64,000 bases of DNA, from contig JAMQCR010000003.1 of the NCBI GenBank assembly GCA_023702235.1, positions 458,501 to 522,500 of the forward strand, read 5' to 3'. Of this stretch, positions 36,517 through 45,054 are shown in pieces. Under the pieces are notes generated by a model, which was not told the DNA's origin, did no database searches, and saw only the letters and a list, made by a program, of their open reading frames with translations. Origin of the DNA: Neobacillus pocheonensis. GTDB taxonomy: Bacteria; Bacillota; Bacilli; Bacillales; Cytobacillaceae. The position numbers and the translations under genes were made by a program. How positions within the stretch are numbered: the stretch's first letter is position 1; each line of letters begins with the position of its first letter.

Positions 36517-36659
36517 ACCCCAAACTGGATCTGTACATTGATTAATTCCTACCAGCATATTTCTTCTCTGAAACTTGTAACCAAGCAGTATGCTATGTTA
36601 TGTGTTCTTTATTAATTACTATAATTTATTTATATAGAACAACGAGGAGGCCTTGCTAG

Positions 36660-36815
36660 GTGGAGGGGAAGGGAAAGAAGAATGACTCGAACCAAAGTGA
36701 TTTCTCAGAGGTCATAAAGAAAGCCTATGAAAAGGGCATAAATGAAAATGAAATCACCGTCAGTGAATTAATAAATGTATTGAAAGCGGAACTGAAAAAT
36801 ATCCTGATAAGCTAA
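36660..36815 (+). CDS. 51-residue hypothetical protein
   Basis: GTG 36660 follows GAGGAGG by 9 bases. The product starts MEGKGKKNDSNQSDFSEVIK and ends LINVLKAELKNILIS. It is charged and helical. A strong terminator follows 30 bases after the stop, which supports a real transcript. Family not recognised. Its size keeps it below common gene-finding cut-offs. Confidence 0.65.
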   Translation: MEGKGKKNDSNQSDFSEVIKKAYEKGINENEITVSELINVLKAELKNILIS

Positions 36816-36844
36816 TCCATTCTTTTTTTAAAAGGAACCTTGTT

Positions 36845-36877
36845 TCGGCTGGCGAGATTCGTTCAGCCGCCTTTTTT
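36845..36877 (+). terminator. Terminator of the 51-residue gene
   Basis: CGGCTG pairs with CAGCCG, followed by T6. Confidence 0.8.
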
Positions 36878-36904
36878 GTTTCTTGTCCTCGTAAGTGGTA
36901 TTAA

Positions 36905-36951
36905 ACAAAAAAACGCATAAAAGAGAGCGGATCTCTCTTTTACGCGTTTTA
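36905..36951 (-). terminator. Terminator overlapping the FTR1 stop codon
   Basis: On the minus strand AAAACGCGTAAAAGAGAG pairs with CTCTCTTTTATGCGTTTT and T-rich sequence follows. The repaired FTR1 stop codon lies in the stem. Confidence 0.85.
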
Positions 36952-37917
36952 GACGGTTGTAATGATCCTTTGTTTGATTGCTTTTCGCTTCGTAAAATAA
37001 CGGGCAGCGAAATATGAACCTAATACATAAATAACCGCAAGAGCTTGAAGAGATAATGTTTCAACTGTTGGGAAGACGCAGAACCAAACTCCAGCCCATT
37101 CAGGGATAGGTAAGTTAAGGGTAGTGGTACCAATCCAACCGGCAGCTGCATCTCTTGTACAGTTTCTCCCACCATTACGGCGAGGACTACTACTAATAAA
37201 CCACCTGTAAACACCAACATTTTTTTATGTGGAAGCCGGCGTTGCGCTAGGAAGGTAAGAACACCAACAATCATGGTTAACGCCAGACCAATCAAGGCTC
37301 CTTGTAGAATAACCTCAGAACCAACCTTTAATCGTAAATTTTGAAGGAAGAGAACCACTTCAAACCCTTCGCGGTAAACCGATGTAAGACCTAATAAGAA
37401 TAGCGACCAAAAAGTAGTGGTCGGAACACTATCATCGTTATGGGAAGTGATTTGCTGTTTCTTCCGATTATGCAGGCTGATCCAGCCGGTCCAGTAAATC
37501 TTATGGAAAAACCAATTCATAATCACCAATAACACAACCACAGCTAGGATACCAGTAAAAGCTTGAATATTCAGCTCTGATGTATTGACAGAAGCAATAA
37601 TCGCGACCACGATAAACCACGTCGCAACCGTAGCTAAGAAGGAAACCCCGGCCCCCGATGGAGATGGGCTTCCAAAGTGTGTCTTGTTTTTTACGAACCA
37701 AACCTGAAATGATAGCAGAAAGAACTAAAATAGCCTCCAGCCCTTCTCTGAAAACAAGAATCGCCGTGTTTATAATCGCGGCACCGGGCGTTATTTCTTT
37801 TGCAGTCGGATCAGGATTCCCTTGAAAATGGACCCCTTGCCAAACGATAACCCCAATTACCACCAGTAAAGAAACGGTGATAAGAAAGGTCTTTAGATTG
37901 AAAACTTTTCTCCACAT
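36949..37917 (-). CDS. efeU: FTR1/EfeU-family iron permease, frameshifted in this sequence
   Basis: Seven-helix iron permease of the OFeT/FTR1 family. Both signature REGxE iron-binding motifs are visible: FREGLEAILVL in helix 1-2 and YREGFEVVLFL in helix 4. Two breaks occur: a G5 run near 37653 that should be G4 (restores ISIGAGVSFLATVATWFIVV), and one base lost near 37138 (restores MQLAGWIGTTTLNLPIPEWA). Repair gives 322 residues ending at 36949. A Fur-box-like element lies just upstream of the ATG. The efeO and efeB partners of the usual EfeUOB system are not adjacent. Confidence 0.88.
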
Positions 37918-37942
37918 TAAAATATACTCCTCATTATGTATT

Positions 37943-37978
37943 TGATAATGATAATCTTTCTCAATTATGATAATTTGA
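37943..37978. promoter_or_regulatory. Fur box upstream of efeU
   Basis: TGATAATGATAATCTTTCTC with a following ATTATGATAAT contains overlapping 7-1-7 Fur motifs (consensus TGATAATNATTATCA, a few mismatches). It starts 26 bases upstream of the permease start, as expected for iron repression. Confidence 0.75.
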
Positions 37979-38126
37979 ATTTTACCGTTTTAGCCTTTTT
38001 ATGTCAAGGTATTTTATTAATCTACTAAATAATTCACGGAGAGATTGCCGTTGGGAAAGTCTTGTTGGCTGTAGGAAAATTGATGCGAAAAGGGAGGGAG
38101 TTGCAGGTATAGAAACGATAAACAAT

Positions 38127-38156
38127 AAAAAAAGGCACCCAATTGGTGCTCTTTGC
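38127..38156 (-). terminator. Terminator of the LysR gene
   Basis: On the minus strand GCACC and GGGTGC pair around AATT, followed by T7. Confidence 0.65.
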
Positions 38157-38172
38157 AAGGTAAATAACACAA

Positions 38173-39056
38173 TCATTCAGATAAAAATGTCTTACGAGTT
38201 AAATGAATAAATGCCTCTAAAGGAGGCGTCATCCATTTGTCCTTATGCCATGCAATTTGAGTAAAAAGTGGAGAGGTGGAAGTCTCCCAGGGTAATTCCT
38301 TCATTCGGCCTCTTTAATATCTTTTTCTACTACCATCTCTGGTAAAAATGCGATCCCTAATCCTGCAATTACACATTGTTTGATTGCTTCAATGCTGCCA
38401 AATTCTATTTTATCTATTGGGTATACTCCCGCTGAGTTGAGGGAGTCTTCAAAAATAGTACGATAGGAACAGCCTGTTTCTGTAAGTAAAAGAGTTTCAT
38501 GTGTAAGATCAACTGCTGAGAGCACTGAATTTGGATGGTTTGGCGAGGCGACCATTTTTAACTCCTCCTTGATCAGTTGCTCAATTCTTAAAGTACCCTC
38601 AGGCTTACTGATGTCCATAATAAAAGCAACATCCAATAATCCTTCAATTAGTTGCTTTCTCGCTAATTCATCAGAATGTGCAGGTTTAAATACGAGCCTA
38701 ACTTTTGGAAATTTAGTCTTGAACTCTTTAAGGATTGGAGGTAATCGATAGGTGCACTGGCTCTCCTGTGCCCCTATTGTAAGGGTACCTGTTGGTTCTT
38801 CTTCTCCATTTGCTGCCAGGATTGCTTCTTCGCTTAGTCTGATCATCTTTTCAGCATACAGTTTAAACTGGTTTCCAGCCTCAGTTAAAATTAATCGTTT
38901 TCCTAGACGCTCAAATAAGGGTTTACCAACTTCGGCTTCAAGAGCTTTAATTTGGGCAGTTACACTAGATTGTGCAAAATTTAATATCTTTGCCGTCTGG
39001 GTAAAATTCAAATTTTCTGCAGCATTTTTAAACGTAATCAATTGTTTGATTTCCAT
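38173..39056 (-). CDS. LysR-family transcriptional regulator, frameshifted in this sequence
   Basis: N-terminal LysR helix-turn-helix (LITFKNAAENLNFTQTAKIL and NFAQSSVTAQIKALE), then a periplasmic-binding-like effector domain. The frame breaks near 38304: GCCGA-ATGAAGG lacks one A. Repair continues as EMKELPWETSTSPLFTQIAW to TGA at 38173-38175, giving 294 residues, the standard LysR size. It is divergent from a flavin-dependent oxidoreductase gene, its likely target. Confidence 0.88.
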
Positions 39057-39198
39057 ATCTTCGCCTCTTTATAATCGCTATTTCTGATTGAATCAATCAA
39101 AATAATCATCTTTATCGATTTTTAATTTCATTATAAGATATAATTAATCAAGCAGCTATTAGGAAAGACTTAATGGATGAGAAAAGGAGAAATAAAGA

Positions 39199-39741
39199 AT
39201 GACAATAGCAGTCATATATGGGGGAACCCGTCAAAATGGCAATACAGAACTACTGACAGAACAAGTTGTTCAAGGAATCGTCACAGAAAAAATTTACTTA
39301 AGGGATCATACTATCCTACCTATCGAAGATATGCGTCATTCGCAAGATGGATTCCAGGAAAGAAATGATGATTATAACTCAATCTTAGACCGTATTATGC
39401 CGCATAACATTTTACTATTTGCTACGCCAATTTACTGGTACAGTATGTCAGGAACAATGAAAAACTTTATTGATCGATGGTCCCAGACATTAAGGGACCC
39501 GAAATATCCTGATTTCAAAAATAAAATGGCTTCAAAAAAAGCATTTGTGATTGCTGTTGGAGGAGACGATCCAACCATTAAAGGTCTGCCAATGATTCAG
39601 CAGTTTAAGCATATCTTTGATTTCATGGGAACTGATTTTGAGGGATATATTCTTGGAAAAGGGAACAAACCTGAGGACATCTTTCAAGACAAAGAAGCCC
39701 TTTTCGCAGCTTCACAACTCAATAATAATTTAAAAGGCTAA
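39199..39741 (+). CDS. NADPH-dependent FMN reductase / flavodoxin-fold oxidoreductase
   Basis: Product of 180 residues with a flavodoxin-like fold. The FMN phosphate loop is GGTRQNGNTELL near residue 8, and ATPIYWYSMSGTMKNFIDRW is the typical flavin-binding strand-loop of NAD(P)H-dependent oxidoreductases. The substrate is unknown (quinone, azo or flavin). AAAGGAGA precedes the ATG. The divergent LysR gene probably regulates it. Confidence 0.85.
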   Translation: MTIAVIYGGTRQNGNTELLTEQVVQGIVTEKIYLRDHTILPIEDMRHSQDGFQERNDDYNSILDRIMPHNILLFATPIYWYSMSGTMKNFIDRWSQTLRDPKYPDFKNKMASKKAFVIAVGGDDPTIKGLPMIQQFKHIFDFMGTDFEGYILGKGNKPEDIFQDKEALFAASQLNNNLKG

Positions 39742-39879
39742 CGGAAGAAGAAGAAACCATGGGTCTGCATCTCCACTCGAGTGCAGCCCGATTTTATTTT
39801 CATTCCACTAAGGTATAAAGTGCTCTGTTAGCAAAATAAGAAAAAGCTGCCGGATGGACAGCCATTGATTTTGCAAAGC

Positions 39880-40350
39880 TTAAAAAGTGTCATTCATTTT
39901 TTCAAGTTGCCCTTTTAATTCAAATAACTTATTTTTAATAATTGGAACGATTCGTTCAGGTAATTGATTTAATTTAAAAAATTGAGCTTCTATTGCGTGA
40001 TTGTTATCAGGCGTTATTTCTCCATCGTATTCGGTACATATGTAAACGATTGCAACAGGATGATATTCATCGCCACTTTCCTCGATACGATTTATTAATT
40101 CCTTCCCTGAATAGACGCCAAATAATTTTAACGCCATGATCTTTATGCCTATATCTTTTAAAACAATTCTTGTAATACACTCTTCAACTGACTCATTTAA
40201 CTGCAAAGTTCCACCTGGAATAGTCCAAGTTCCACCTACGTTTCGACACAGTAAAATTTCTCCTTTATTATTAAGGATAGCTACACTTGGTCGTACAAAT
40301 ATTAGTGGAGAATTCCCAATCATTTCTCGTATATCTTCACAATAACCCAT
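39880..40350 (-). CDS. Nudix-fold protein with degenerate Nudix box
   Basis: Product of 156 residues with the Nudix fold: WTIPGGTLQLNESVEECITR then IVLKDIGI. The box should read GX5EX7REUXEEXGU. Here the first Gly and Glu are present, but the REUXEE core reads RIVLKD, so the metal-binding glutamates are lost. It is probably not a standard Nudix hydrolase and may act as a binding or regulatory protein. Confidence 0.8.
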   Translation of the reverse strand: MGYCEDIREMIGNSPLIFVRPSVAILNNKGEILLCRNVGGTWTIPGGTLQLNESVEECITRIVLKDIGIKIMALKLFGVYSGKELINRIEESGDEYHPVAIVYICTEYDGEITPDNNHAIEAQFFKLNQLPERIVPIIKNKLFELKGQLEKMNDTF

Positions 40351-40435
40351 AAATACCCCTCCCTATGATAAGGTTCTTTATTAAAATTAAACGCCACCTC
40401 TTAGGAGTAACCTACTCCTTTTTAGATGGCAATTG

Positions 40436-40636
40436 TCAGCCACCTTCAATGCAAGTTGCGTTGGAGCTGCCTACTACATGATTTAATTCAGTTACTAATA
40501 CTTGAAGGATGTTGTCTTCTACTAATACTTGTAATGTTTTTTCTGTAATTGGAACATTGCATTTTTGAAAAACCGCTAATGTCTCTTCCCACACTTCGCT
40601 TATAGCCTTTGAAGTCATAGTTGATTGGATTACCAT
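40436..40636 (-). CDS. Small hypothetical protein downstream of the molybdate regulator
   Basis: Product of 66 residues with a helical N-terminus (ISEVWEETLAVFQKCN) and the C-terminal motif NATCIEGG. AAGGAGGT lies 7 bases before the ATG and starts just after the stop of the regulator gene. The two are 15 bases apart and surely co-transcribed. Family not recognised; a role linked to molybdate is guilt by association only. Confidence 0.55.
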   Translation of the reverse strand: MVIQSTMTSKAISEVWEETLAVFQKCNVPITEKTLQVLVEDNILQVLVTELNHVVGSSNATCIEGG

Positions 40637-40651
40637 AAAAACGACCTCCTT

Positions 40652-41575
40652 TTAAAACGTTTCATACAAAATCGTTCCTGTTTGCGAAAGGTCATAATCG
40701 CCAATTGAGGTGATTTCTGACTGAAATAGGGACGAGGATAAAATTTCCTTTACCAACCGAATCGTTTGTTCATTTTCAGGCGTTTTTAAAATAACCAGGT
40801 CATAGCGTTCAGTGATTAAAGGAACAAAGTCGATTCCAACGATTTTAGCTGCTTTTTCAATTCCAACTCCGACATCGGCTAGGCCGGTTGAAACGGCAGA
40901 TGCAACACTTAAATGACTAGTCTCTTCGTGCGCATACCCTTTAATATTTTTAGAAGAAAGCTGGTGGATTCGTAACTGTTCATCGAGCAGGATTCTTGCC
41001 CCTGAGCCTTTCTCGCGATTGATAATCGTTAGGTGTTCCTGTTGTAAATCCGTCCAAGCTGTTATGCCAAGGGGATTTCCTTGTTGAACATACAAGCCAG
41101 CTTTCCGAGAAATAAGATTGATTAAAATATAAGGATAGCCGACTAAAATCTTTTTAATATAAGGAAGATTATATTCTCCAGTATCGCCATCGAACATATG
41201 GACACTGACAATGTCACATTCTCCGTTGTACATGGAGATAAGGCTGGTTAAGCTTCCCGTATAGGATCGTAATGTTTTGTAGGTTGAATATTTCTCGATG
41301 TGTTTTCCGAGAATATCTAAAACCATGTCTTGCCCACTAATAACAAGATGGTGTGAATCCTTGGATTCCTTTCTTTGAACAGGGACTTGGGAAGGAATCG
41401 TTTTATGCTGGTTGATATAAGTTTCTAAGTCCTTGGCATCCATTCTCATCTGTCTGCCAACCCGGAATACAGGCAACTCGCCTTTTTTTATGAGATCATA
41501 GATGGTTAGTTTTGATACCTTTAGAAGCTGTGACACTTCTTCGATTGTATAGGAAAGCTCCTTCGACATGTGCAT
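40652..41575 (-). CDS. yvgK: YvgK-type molybdate-responsive regulator (HTH + substrate-binding domain)
   Basis: Product of 307 residues. An excisionase/MerR-like DNA-binding domain is at the N-terminus (YTIEEVSQLLKVSKLTIYDL and FRVGRQMRMDAKDLETYI). A PBP-like domain follows (about 75-307, REKGSGARILLDEQL). This is the layout of B. subtilis YvgK, which lies next to the modA-modB homologues yvgL-yvgM. It probably senses molybdate or a related ligand and controls the divergent transporter. Two ATGs (41575 and 41569) are possible after GGAGGAGGGG. Confidence 0.88.
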   Translation of the reverse strand: MHMSKELSYTIEEVSQLLKVSKLTIYDLIKKGELPVFRVGRQMRMDAKDLETYINQHKTIPSQVPVQRKESKDSHHLVISGQDMVLDILGKHIEKYSTYKTLRSYTGSLTSLISMYNGECDIVSVHMFDGDTGEYNLPYIKKILVGYPYILINLISRKAGLYVQQGNPLGITAWTDLQQEHLTIINREKGSGARILLDEQLRIHQLSSKNIKGYAHEETSHLSVASAVSTGLADVGVGIEKAAKIVGIDFVPLITERYDLVILKTPENEQTIRLVKEILSSSLFQSEITSIGDYDLSQTGTILYETF

Positions 41576-41641
41576 CCCCTCCTCCTTGTATTTTAGCTCA
41601 TTGTCTTTTAAAAAGGCAGCTAAAGTGATTTTTTTTACACC

Positions 41642-41683
41642 ATAACTAATTATAATTAGTTATAATCAAATATAATTAGTTAT
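41642..41683. promoter_or_regulatory. Operator between yvgK and modA
   Basis: A perfect 22-bp palindrome at 41642-41663 (left arm ATAACTAATTA, right arm TAATTAGTTAT) is followed by a third half-site TAATTAGTTAT at 41673-41683. The third is exactly 20 bp after the second, on the same helix face. It ends 24 bases before modA. YvgK is the obvious candidate binder. Confidence 0.8.
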
Positions 41684-41706
41684 AACGAAATGGAAGGAAG
41701 GGAACA

Positions 41707-42507
41707 ATGATGAAAAAACGATATCTTTTATTTTTCTCGATCATGCTGTTATTGCTTATGATGTCAGGCTGTTCAACAAATCAACAAGGTAAACCGTCTA
41801 CCAATAAGAAAGTGGAATTAACGGTTTCGGCAGCTGCCAGTTTACAAGACGCCCTAAATGACATTAAAGCAGCCTATGAAAAAGCTCATCCAAATGTGAC
41901 GATAAACTATAACTTTGGCGCTTCCGGGGCACTTCAACAACAAATTTCACAAGGTGCACCTGTGGACCTGTTTTTCTCAGCGGCTGAAGATAAATTTGCT
42001 CAATTAGTCCAAAAAGGGATGATTAAGAAACAACAAGGAACCGACCTTCTTGGCAATGAACTTGTACTGGTAGTGCCAAAGGATACGAATAAGGGAATCA
42101 AAGACTTCGTCGATTTGACCAAAGCGACGAAACTATCGATTGGAACCCCCGAGTCCGTACCGGCTGGGAAGTATGCTGAGGAAACATTAGCAAAACTAAA
42201 TATCTGGAATGCGGTGCAAAGCAAAGTGGTATACGCCAAGGATGTTCGCCAGGTCCTTACATATGTAGAAACGGGAAATGTGGACGCTGGGATTGTCTAT
42301 AAGACGGATGCCTTGATTTCCTCTAAAGTAAAAATTATCGCAGCTGCTAAGGACAATACCCACACGCCGATTATTTATCCAGTAGGAGTGATCAAAGACA
42401 GTGCCCATGTAAAGGATGCTCAACTTTTCTATGACTATCTCCATAATGCAAAATCGATGAAGACGTTCGAAAAATACGGATTTAAAGGTTTAAATCAACA
42501 AAAATGA
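41707..42507 (+). CDS. modA: Molybdate ABC transporter substrate-binding lipoprotein
   Basis: Product of 266 residues. Lipoprotein signal with lipobox MMSGC (Cys22), then a class II binding fold typical of ModA: VSAAASLQDALNDIKAAYEK, FGASGALQQQISQGAPVDLF and the YVETGNVDAGIVYKTDA end. It captures molybdate (or tungstate) outside the membrane. The stop overlaps the start of modB (ATGA). ATG 41707 or 41710 may be used, after GGAAGGGAAC. Confidence 0.93.
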   Translation: MMKKRYLLFFSIMLLLLMMSGCSTNQQGKPSTNKKVELTVSAAASLQDALNDIKAAYEKAHPNVTINYNFGASGALQQQISQGAPVDLFFSAAEDKFAQLVQKGMIKKQQGTDLLGNELVLVVPKDTNKGIKDFVDLTKATKLSIGTPESVPAGKYAEETLAKLNIWNAVQSKVVYAKDVRQVLTYVETGNVDAGIVYKTDALISSKVKIIAAAKDNTHTPIIYPVGVIKDSAHVKDAQLFYDYLHNAKSMKTFEKYGFKGLNQQK

Positions 42508-43159
42508 CCACCGACTTTTGGTCACCCGTAAGACTATCGATTGAGATTGCATCTGTCTCGGGGGTAATCGTCTTAGTTCTCGGGTTATGGTTTGGGAAGC
42601 TAATGGCACATGCAAAATTCAAAGGGAAGGTTCTGATTGAAACGCTTCTCCTTTTGCCGTTAGTGTTACCGCCAACGGTTGTCGGGTTTTTGCTCATCAT
42701 CCTATTTGGAAAACAGAGTCTGCTTGGACAATGGATTGAATGGATTTTTAAACAGCCGGTTATATTTACCTGGTGGGCAGCTGTCATTGCGGCTGCAGTG
42801 GTTGCCTTCCCGCTGATGTATCAATCGTCAAAGACCGGATTTGAAGCGGTTGAAAAAGAGATTGAGGATGCTGCACGGGTGGACGGGGCGAATGAATGGA
42901 AACTATTTCTTTTCGTTTCTATCCCGCTTGCCCGTAAATCGATCCTATCGGGCGGCATATTGAGCTTTGCCCGAGCGTTAGGTGAATTTGGCGCCACCCT
43001 CATGTTTGCGGGAAACATCCGGGGAAAACTCAAACCATTCCCACAGCTATCTATCTAGCACTTGATGCCAATAATATGCAGCTGGCGTGGTTATGGGTCC
43101 TGAGTATGGTAGGGATATCACTGATTCTGTTGGTCTTGGTGCAATTAGTAAAACCGTAA
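42504..43159 (+). CDS. modB: Molybdate ABC transporter permease, frameshifted in this sequence
   Basis: Permease with about five membrane helices. The EAA loop is visible (EKEIEDAARVDGANEWKLFL). It partners ModA. The ATG overlaps the modA stop. The frame breaks in an A4 run near 43028: GGAAAACTC should be GGAAAAACTC, restoring GKTQTIPTAIYLALDANNMQ and the end LVQLVKP at TAA 43157-43159. Repair gives 218 residues, the normal size. No modC ATPase gene follows; a terminator does. In B. subtilis too the yvgLM pair lacks an adjacent ATPase. Confidence 0.9.
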
Positions 43160-43199
43160 AGTTCCTCGTCACAGCCAGGCCAAGTAAATCAACACAAAG

Positions 43200-43227
43200 A
43201 ACAGCGGCCATGCCCGCTGTTTTTTAA
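43200..43227 (+). terminator. Terminator of the mod operon
   Basis: AACAGCGG pairs with CCGCTGTT, followed by T-rich sequence. Confidence 0.8.
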
Positions 43228-43244
43228 ATAGTACCAGATCCAGC

Positions 43245-43310
43245 AACTACTGCAAACACCAACATTTTTTTAAAAAGAAAGTCGGCGTTACGCTAAAATT
43301 GTCACAACCG
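43245..43310 (-). pseudogene. Scrap of a second FTR1-type gene
   Basis: AAACACCAACATTTTTTTA followed by a GTCGGCGTTACGCTA block matches, with substitutions, the efeU segment at 37207-37250 (AAACACCAACATTTTTTTAT and GCCGGCGTTGCGCTA). Only about 60 bases are recognisable. It is a remnant of a duplicated or recombined permease gene. Confidence 0.55.
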
Positions 43311-43386
43311 AAAAAGGGCTGTCCTATTAAGGAAATCCAAATCGCATATGTGGATAAACAGAATAGGATAAACGGAGGTGATATTT

Positions 43387-44332
43387 TTGGACAAGGATTT
43401 ATTCAAAAAAATATTTTTAAAAAACCCTGAACTCAGGAATTTGTGTCTACTAAGCCCTTTATCTCCTGCCAAGCGGCGCGATAAAGCGTTTGATCTTCGT
43501 GAGGATGCCGCGGAATTCTATGAAAATCAGCCATTAGTCGACCATCCCTGTAATGGAGATGAGAAAAAGTTTCCAACCAAAATCGCAAGTTATTCGAAAG
43601 CGTTACCGCATAACACACTAGGGGAGGTCGATATCCAGGCGTATAACAAATATCTAGAAGCATTGAAAAGTGGAAACCCGGAAAAAATTTGAAGAGATTC
43701 CTCTGGGTGGTGTGGTTAGGCTTACTGATCCACAAGCAGCCTATGCGTACGAATTAGCCGGCCCCGATAGTCACCAGTTGGATCTTCCGGAGCCTCCTGC
43801 CTTTAGCAGTGCTGAAATCGCTGGCGAAATGGTGGAGCTCTATTGGCGAGCCCTAACAAGGGACGTTCCCTTTAATGAATATGATGCGAATCATTTAACA
43901 CAAGTCGCAGCAGCTGAACTTTCAAACCTATCTGTTTTTAGGGGACCGAAAATAAATGGACAGGTTACGACAGCTACTTTGTTCCGCGAGGACATTCAAG
44001 GTGACTTGACAGGCCCTTTAATTTCACAATTTTTGTGGAAGGATGTCCCTTTTGTCTCCACAACTATCATCCAGCGCTATCGTACAACTGTTGCGGGAGA
44101 TGACCATTTAACATCCTACCAAGATTGGTTGAATGTACAAAATGGCTCTCTTCCACCAACCCCCAATGTATTTGACCCCGTACACCGCTATATTCGAAAT
44201 GGCCGAGATTTAGGAGAATGGGTACACAATGACTATTTTGGTCGCGGTTTGTTGCAAACAATATTGGGACAAACCGCACCAACGAATCAAGAGGTTATTT
44301 CAACTAAGACCGCTAATATGGAAGTTCAATGA
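43387..44332 (+). pseudogene. Vanadium-dependent haloperoxidase-like protein, N-terminal part only
   Basis: The sequence matches the N-terminal helical half of bacterial vanadium-dependent haloperoxidases: REDAAEFYENQPL, NGDEKKFPTKIASYSKALPH, LGEVDIQAYNKYLEAL, then GPDSHQLDLPEPPAFSSAEI and FRGPKINGQVT. One extra A in an A6 run near 43684 shifts the frame. More seriously, homology stops at GEWVHNDYFGRG, and the C-terminal PAP2-like half that holds vanadate and the catalytic His is missing. The last ~25 residues are unrelated. The protein cannot be an active haloperoxidase. TTG 43387 follows GGAGG by 8 bases. Confidence 0.7.
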
Positions 44333-44457
44333 TAGTTGTAAAAATGTATCTACATGGCTCTGTAGTGGCAGTAGGTTGAAAATTATTTAAAAATTCGCAC
44401 ACAAACGTAGTGAAATATTTTAAAATAGAAAGTAAATACATAGATGGAGGAAACAAA

Positions 44458-45000
44458 ATGGCAGTGATTAAAGTCAGAAACACAGAAGAAATCATTAAAG
44501 GTCATGACCAGGTATTAAGCTTCCTAGAAAAACAGGGTGTTCTTTATGAGCACTGGGATATGAGTAAGCTGCAGGATGGTTTGAAAGAGAAGTTTATTCT
44601 CAATGACCAAGAAAAAGAAGAGATTTTATCAACCTATAAAGAAGAGATTGAGGATTTAGCGGGTAGAAGAGGGTATAAAACCTGGGATTTGATCGCTTTA
44701 TCAGATGCCACTCCTAACCTAGATGAATTACTGAAGAAATTCGAACAGGTTCATGTTCATACAGAGGATGAGGTACGGGCGATTACAGCAGGACATGGTA
44801 TTTTTATCATCAAGGGCGATGAGCAAACAGGATATTTTGACGTGGAGCTAGAAGCTGGTGATGTTATTTCTGTACCAGAAGGAAATCCGCATTTCTTCAC
44901 ATTGATGGAAGACCGCCAAGTGGTAGCGGTAAGATTATTTATCGAAACAGAAGGCTGGGTCGCCCATCCTTACCAAGAAACGGAAGAAGTAGGTAAATAA
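44458..45000 (+). CDS. mtnD: Acireductone dioxygenase (ARD)
   Basis: Product of 180 residues, cupin fold. The metal ligands are in VHVHTEDEVRAITAGHG (HxHx4E) with the later His in NPHFFTLMEDR. It oxidises the acireductone intermediate of the methionine salvage pathway. In B. subtilis mtnD is the last gene of mtnWXBD; here it stands alone with no S-box upstream and no other mtn gene in the window. ATG 44458 has TGGAGG at good spacing. Confidence 0.92.
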   Translation: MAVIKVRNTEEIIKGHDQVLSFLEKQGVLYEHWDMSKLQDGLKEKFILNDQEKEEILSTYKEEIEDLAGRRGYKTWDLIALSDATPNLDELLKKFEQVHVHTEDEVRAITAGHGIFIIKGDEQTGYFDVELEAGDVISVPEGNPHFFTLMEDRQVVAVRLFIETEGWVAHPYQETEEVGK

Positions 45001-45005
45001 ACAAT

Positions 45006-45047
45006 AAGCGTCGAGATCATTCTTTGATTTCGATGCTTCTTTTTTTC
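45006..45047 (+). terminator. Terminator of mtnD
   Basis: AAGCGTCGA pairs with TCGATGCTT, followed by T7. Confidence 0.8.
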
Positions 45048-45054
45048 GGGAGCA

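Noticed and set aside
38001..38210. Plus-strand gene overlapping the lysR end
   Set aside because: It overlaps the repaired LysR C-terminus and its terminator on the other strand and has no recognisable domain.
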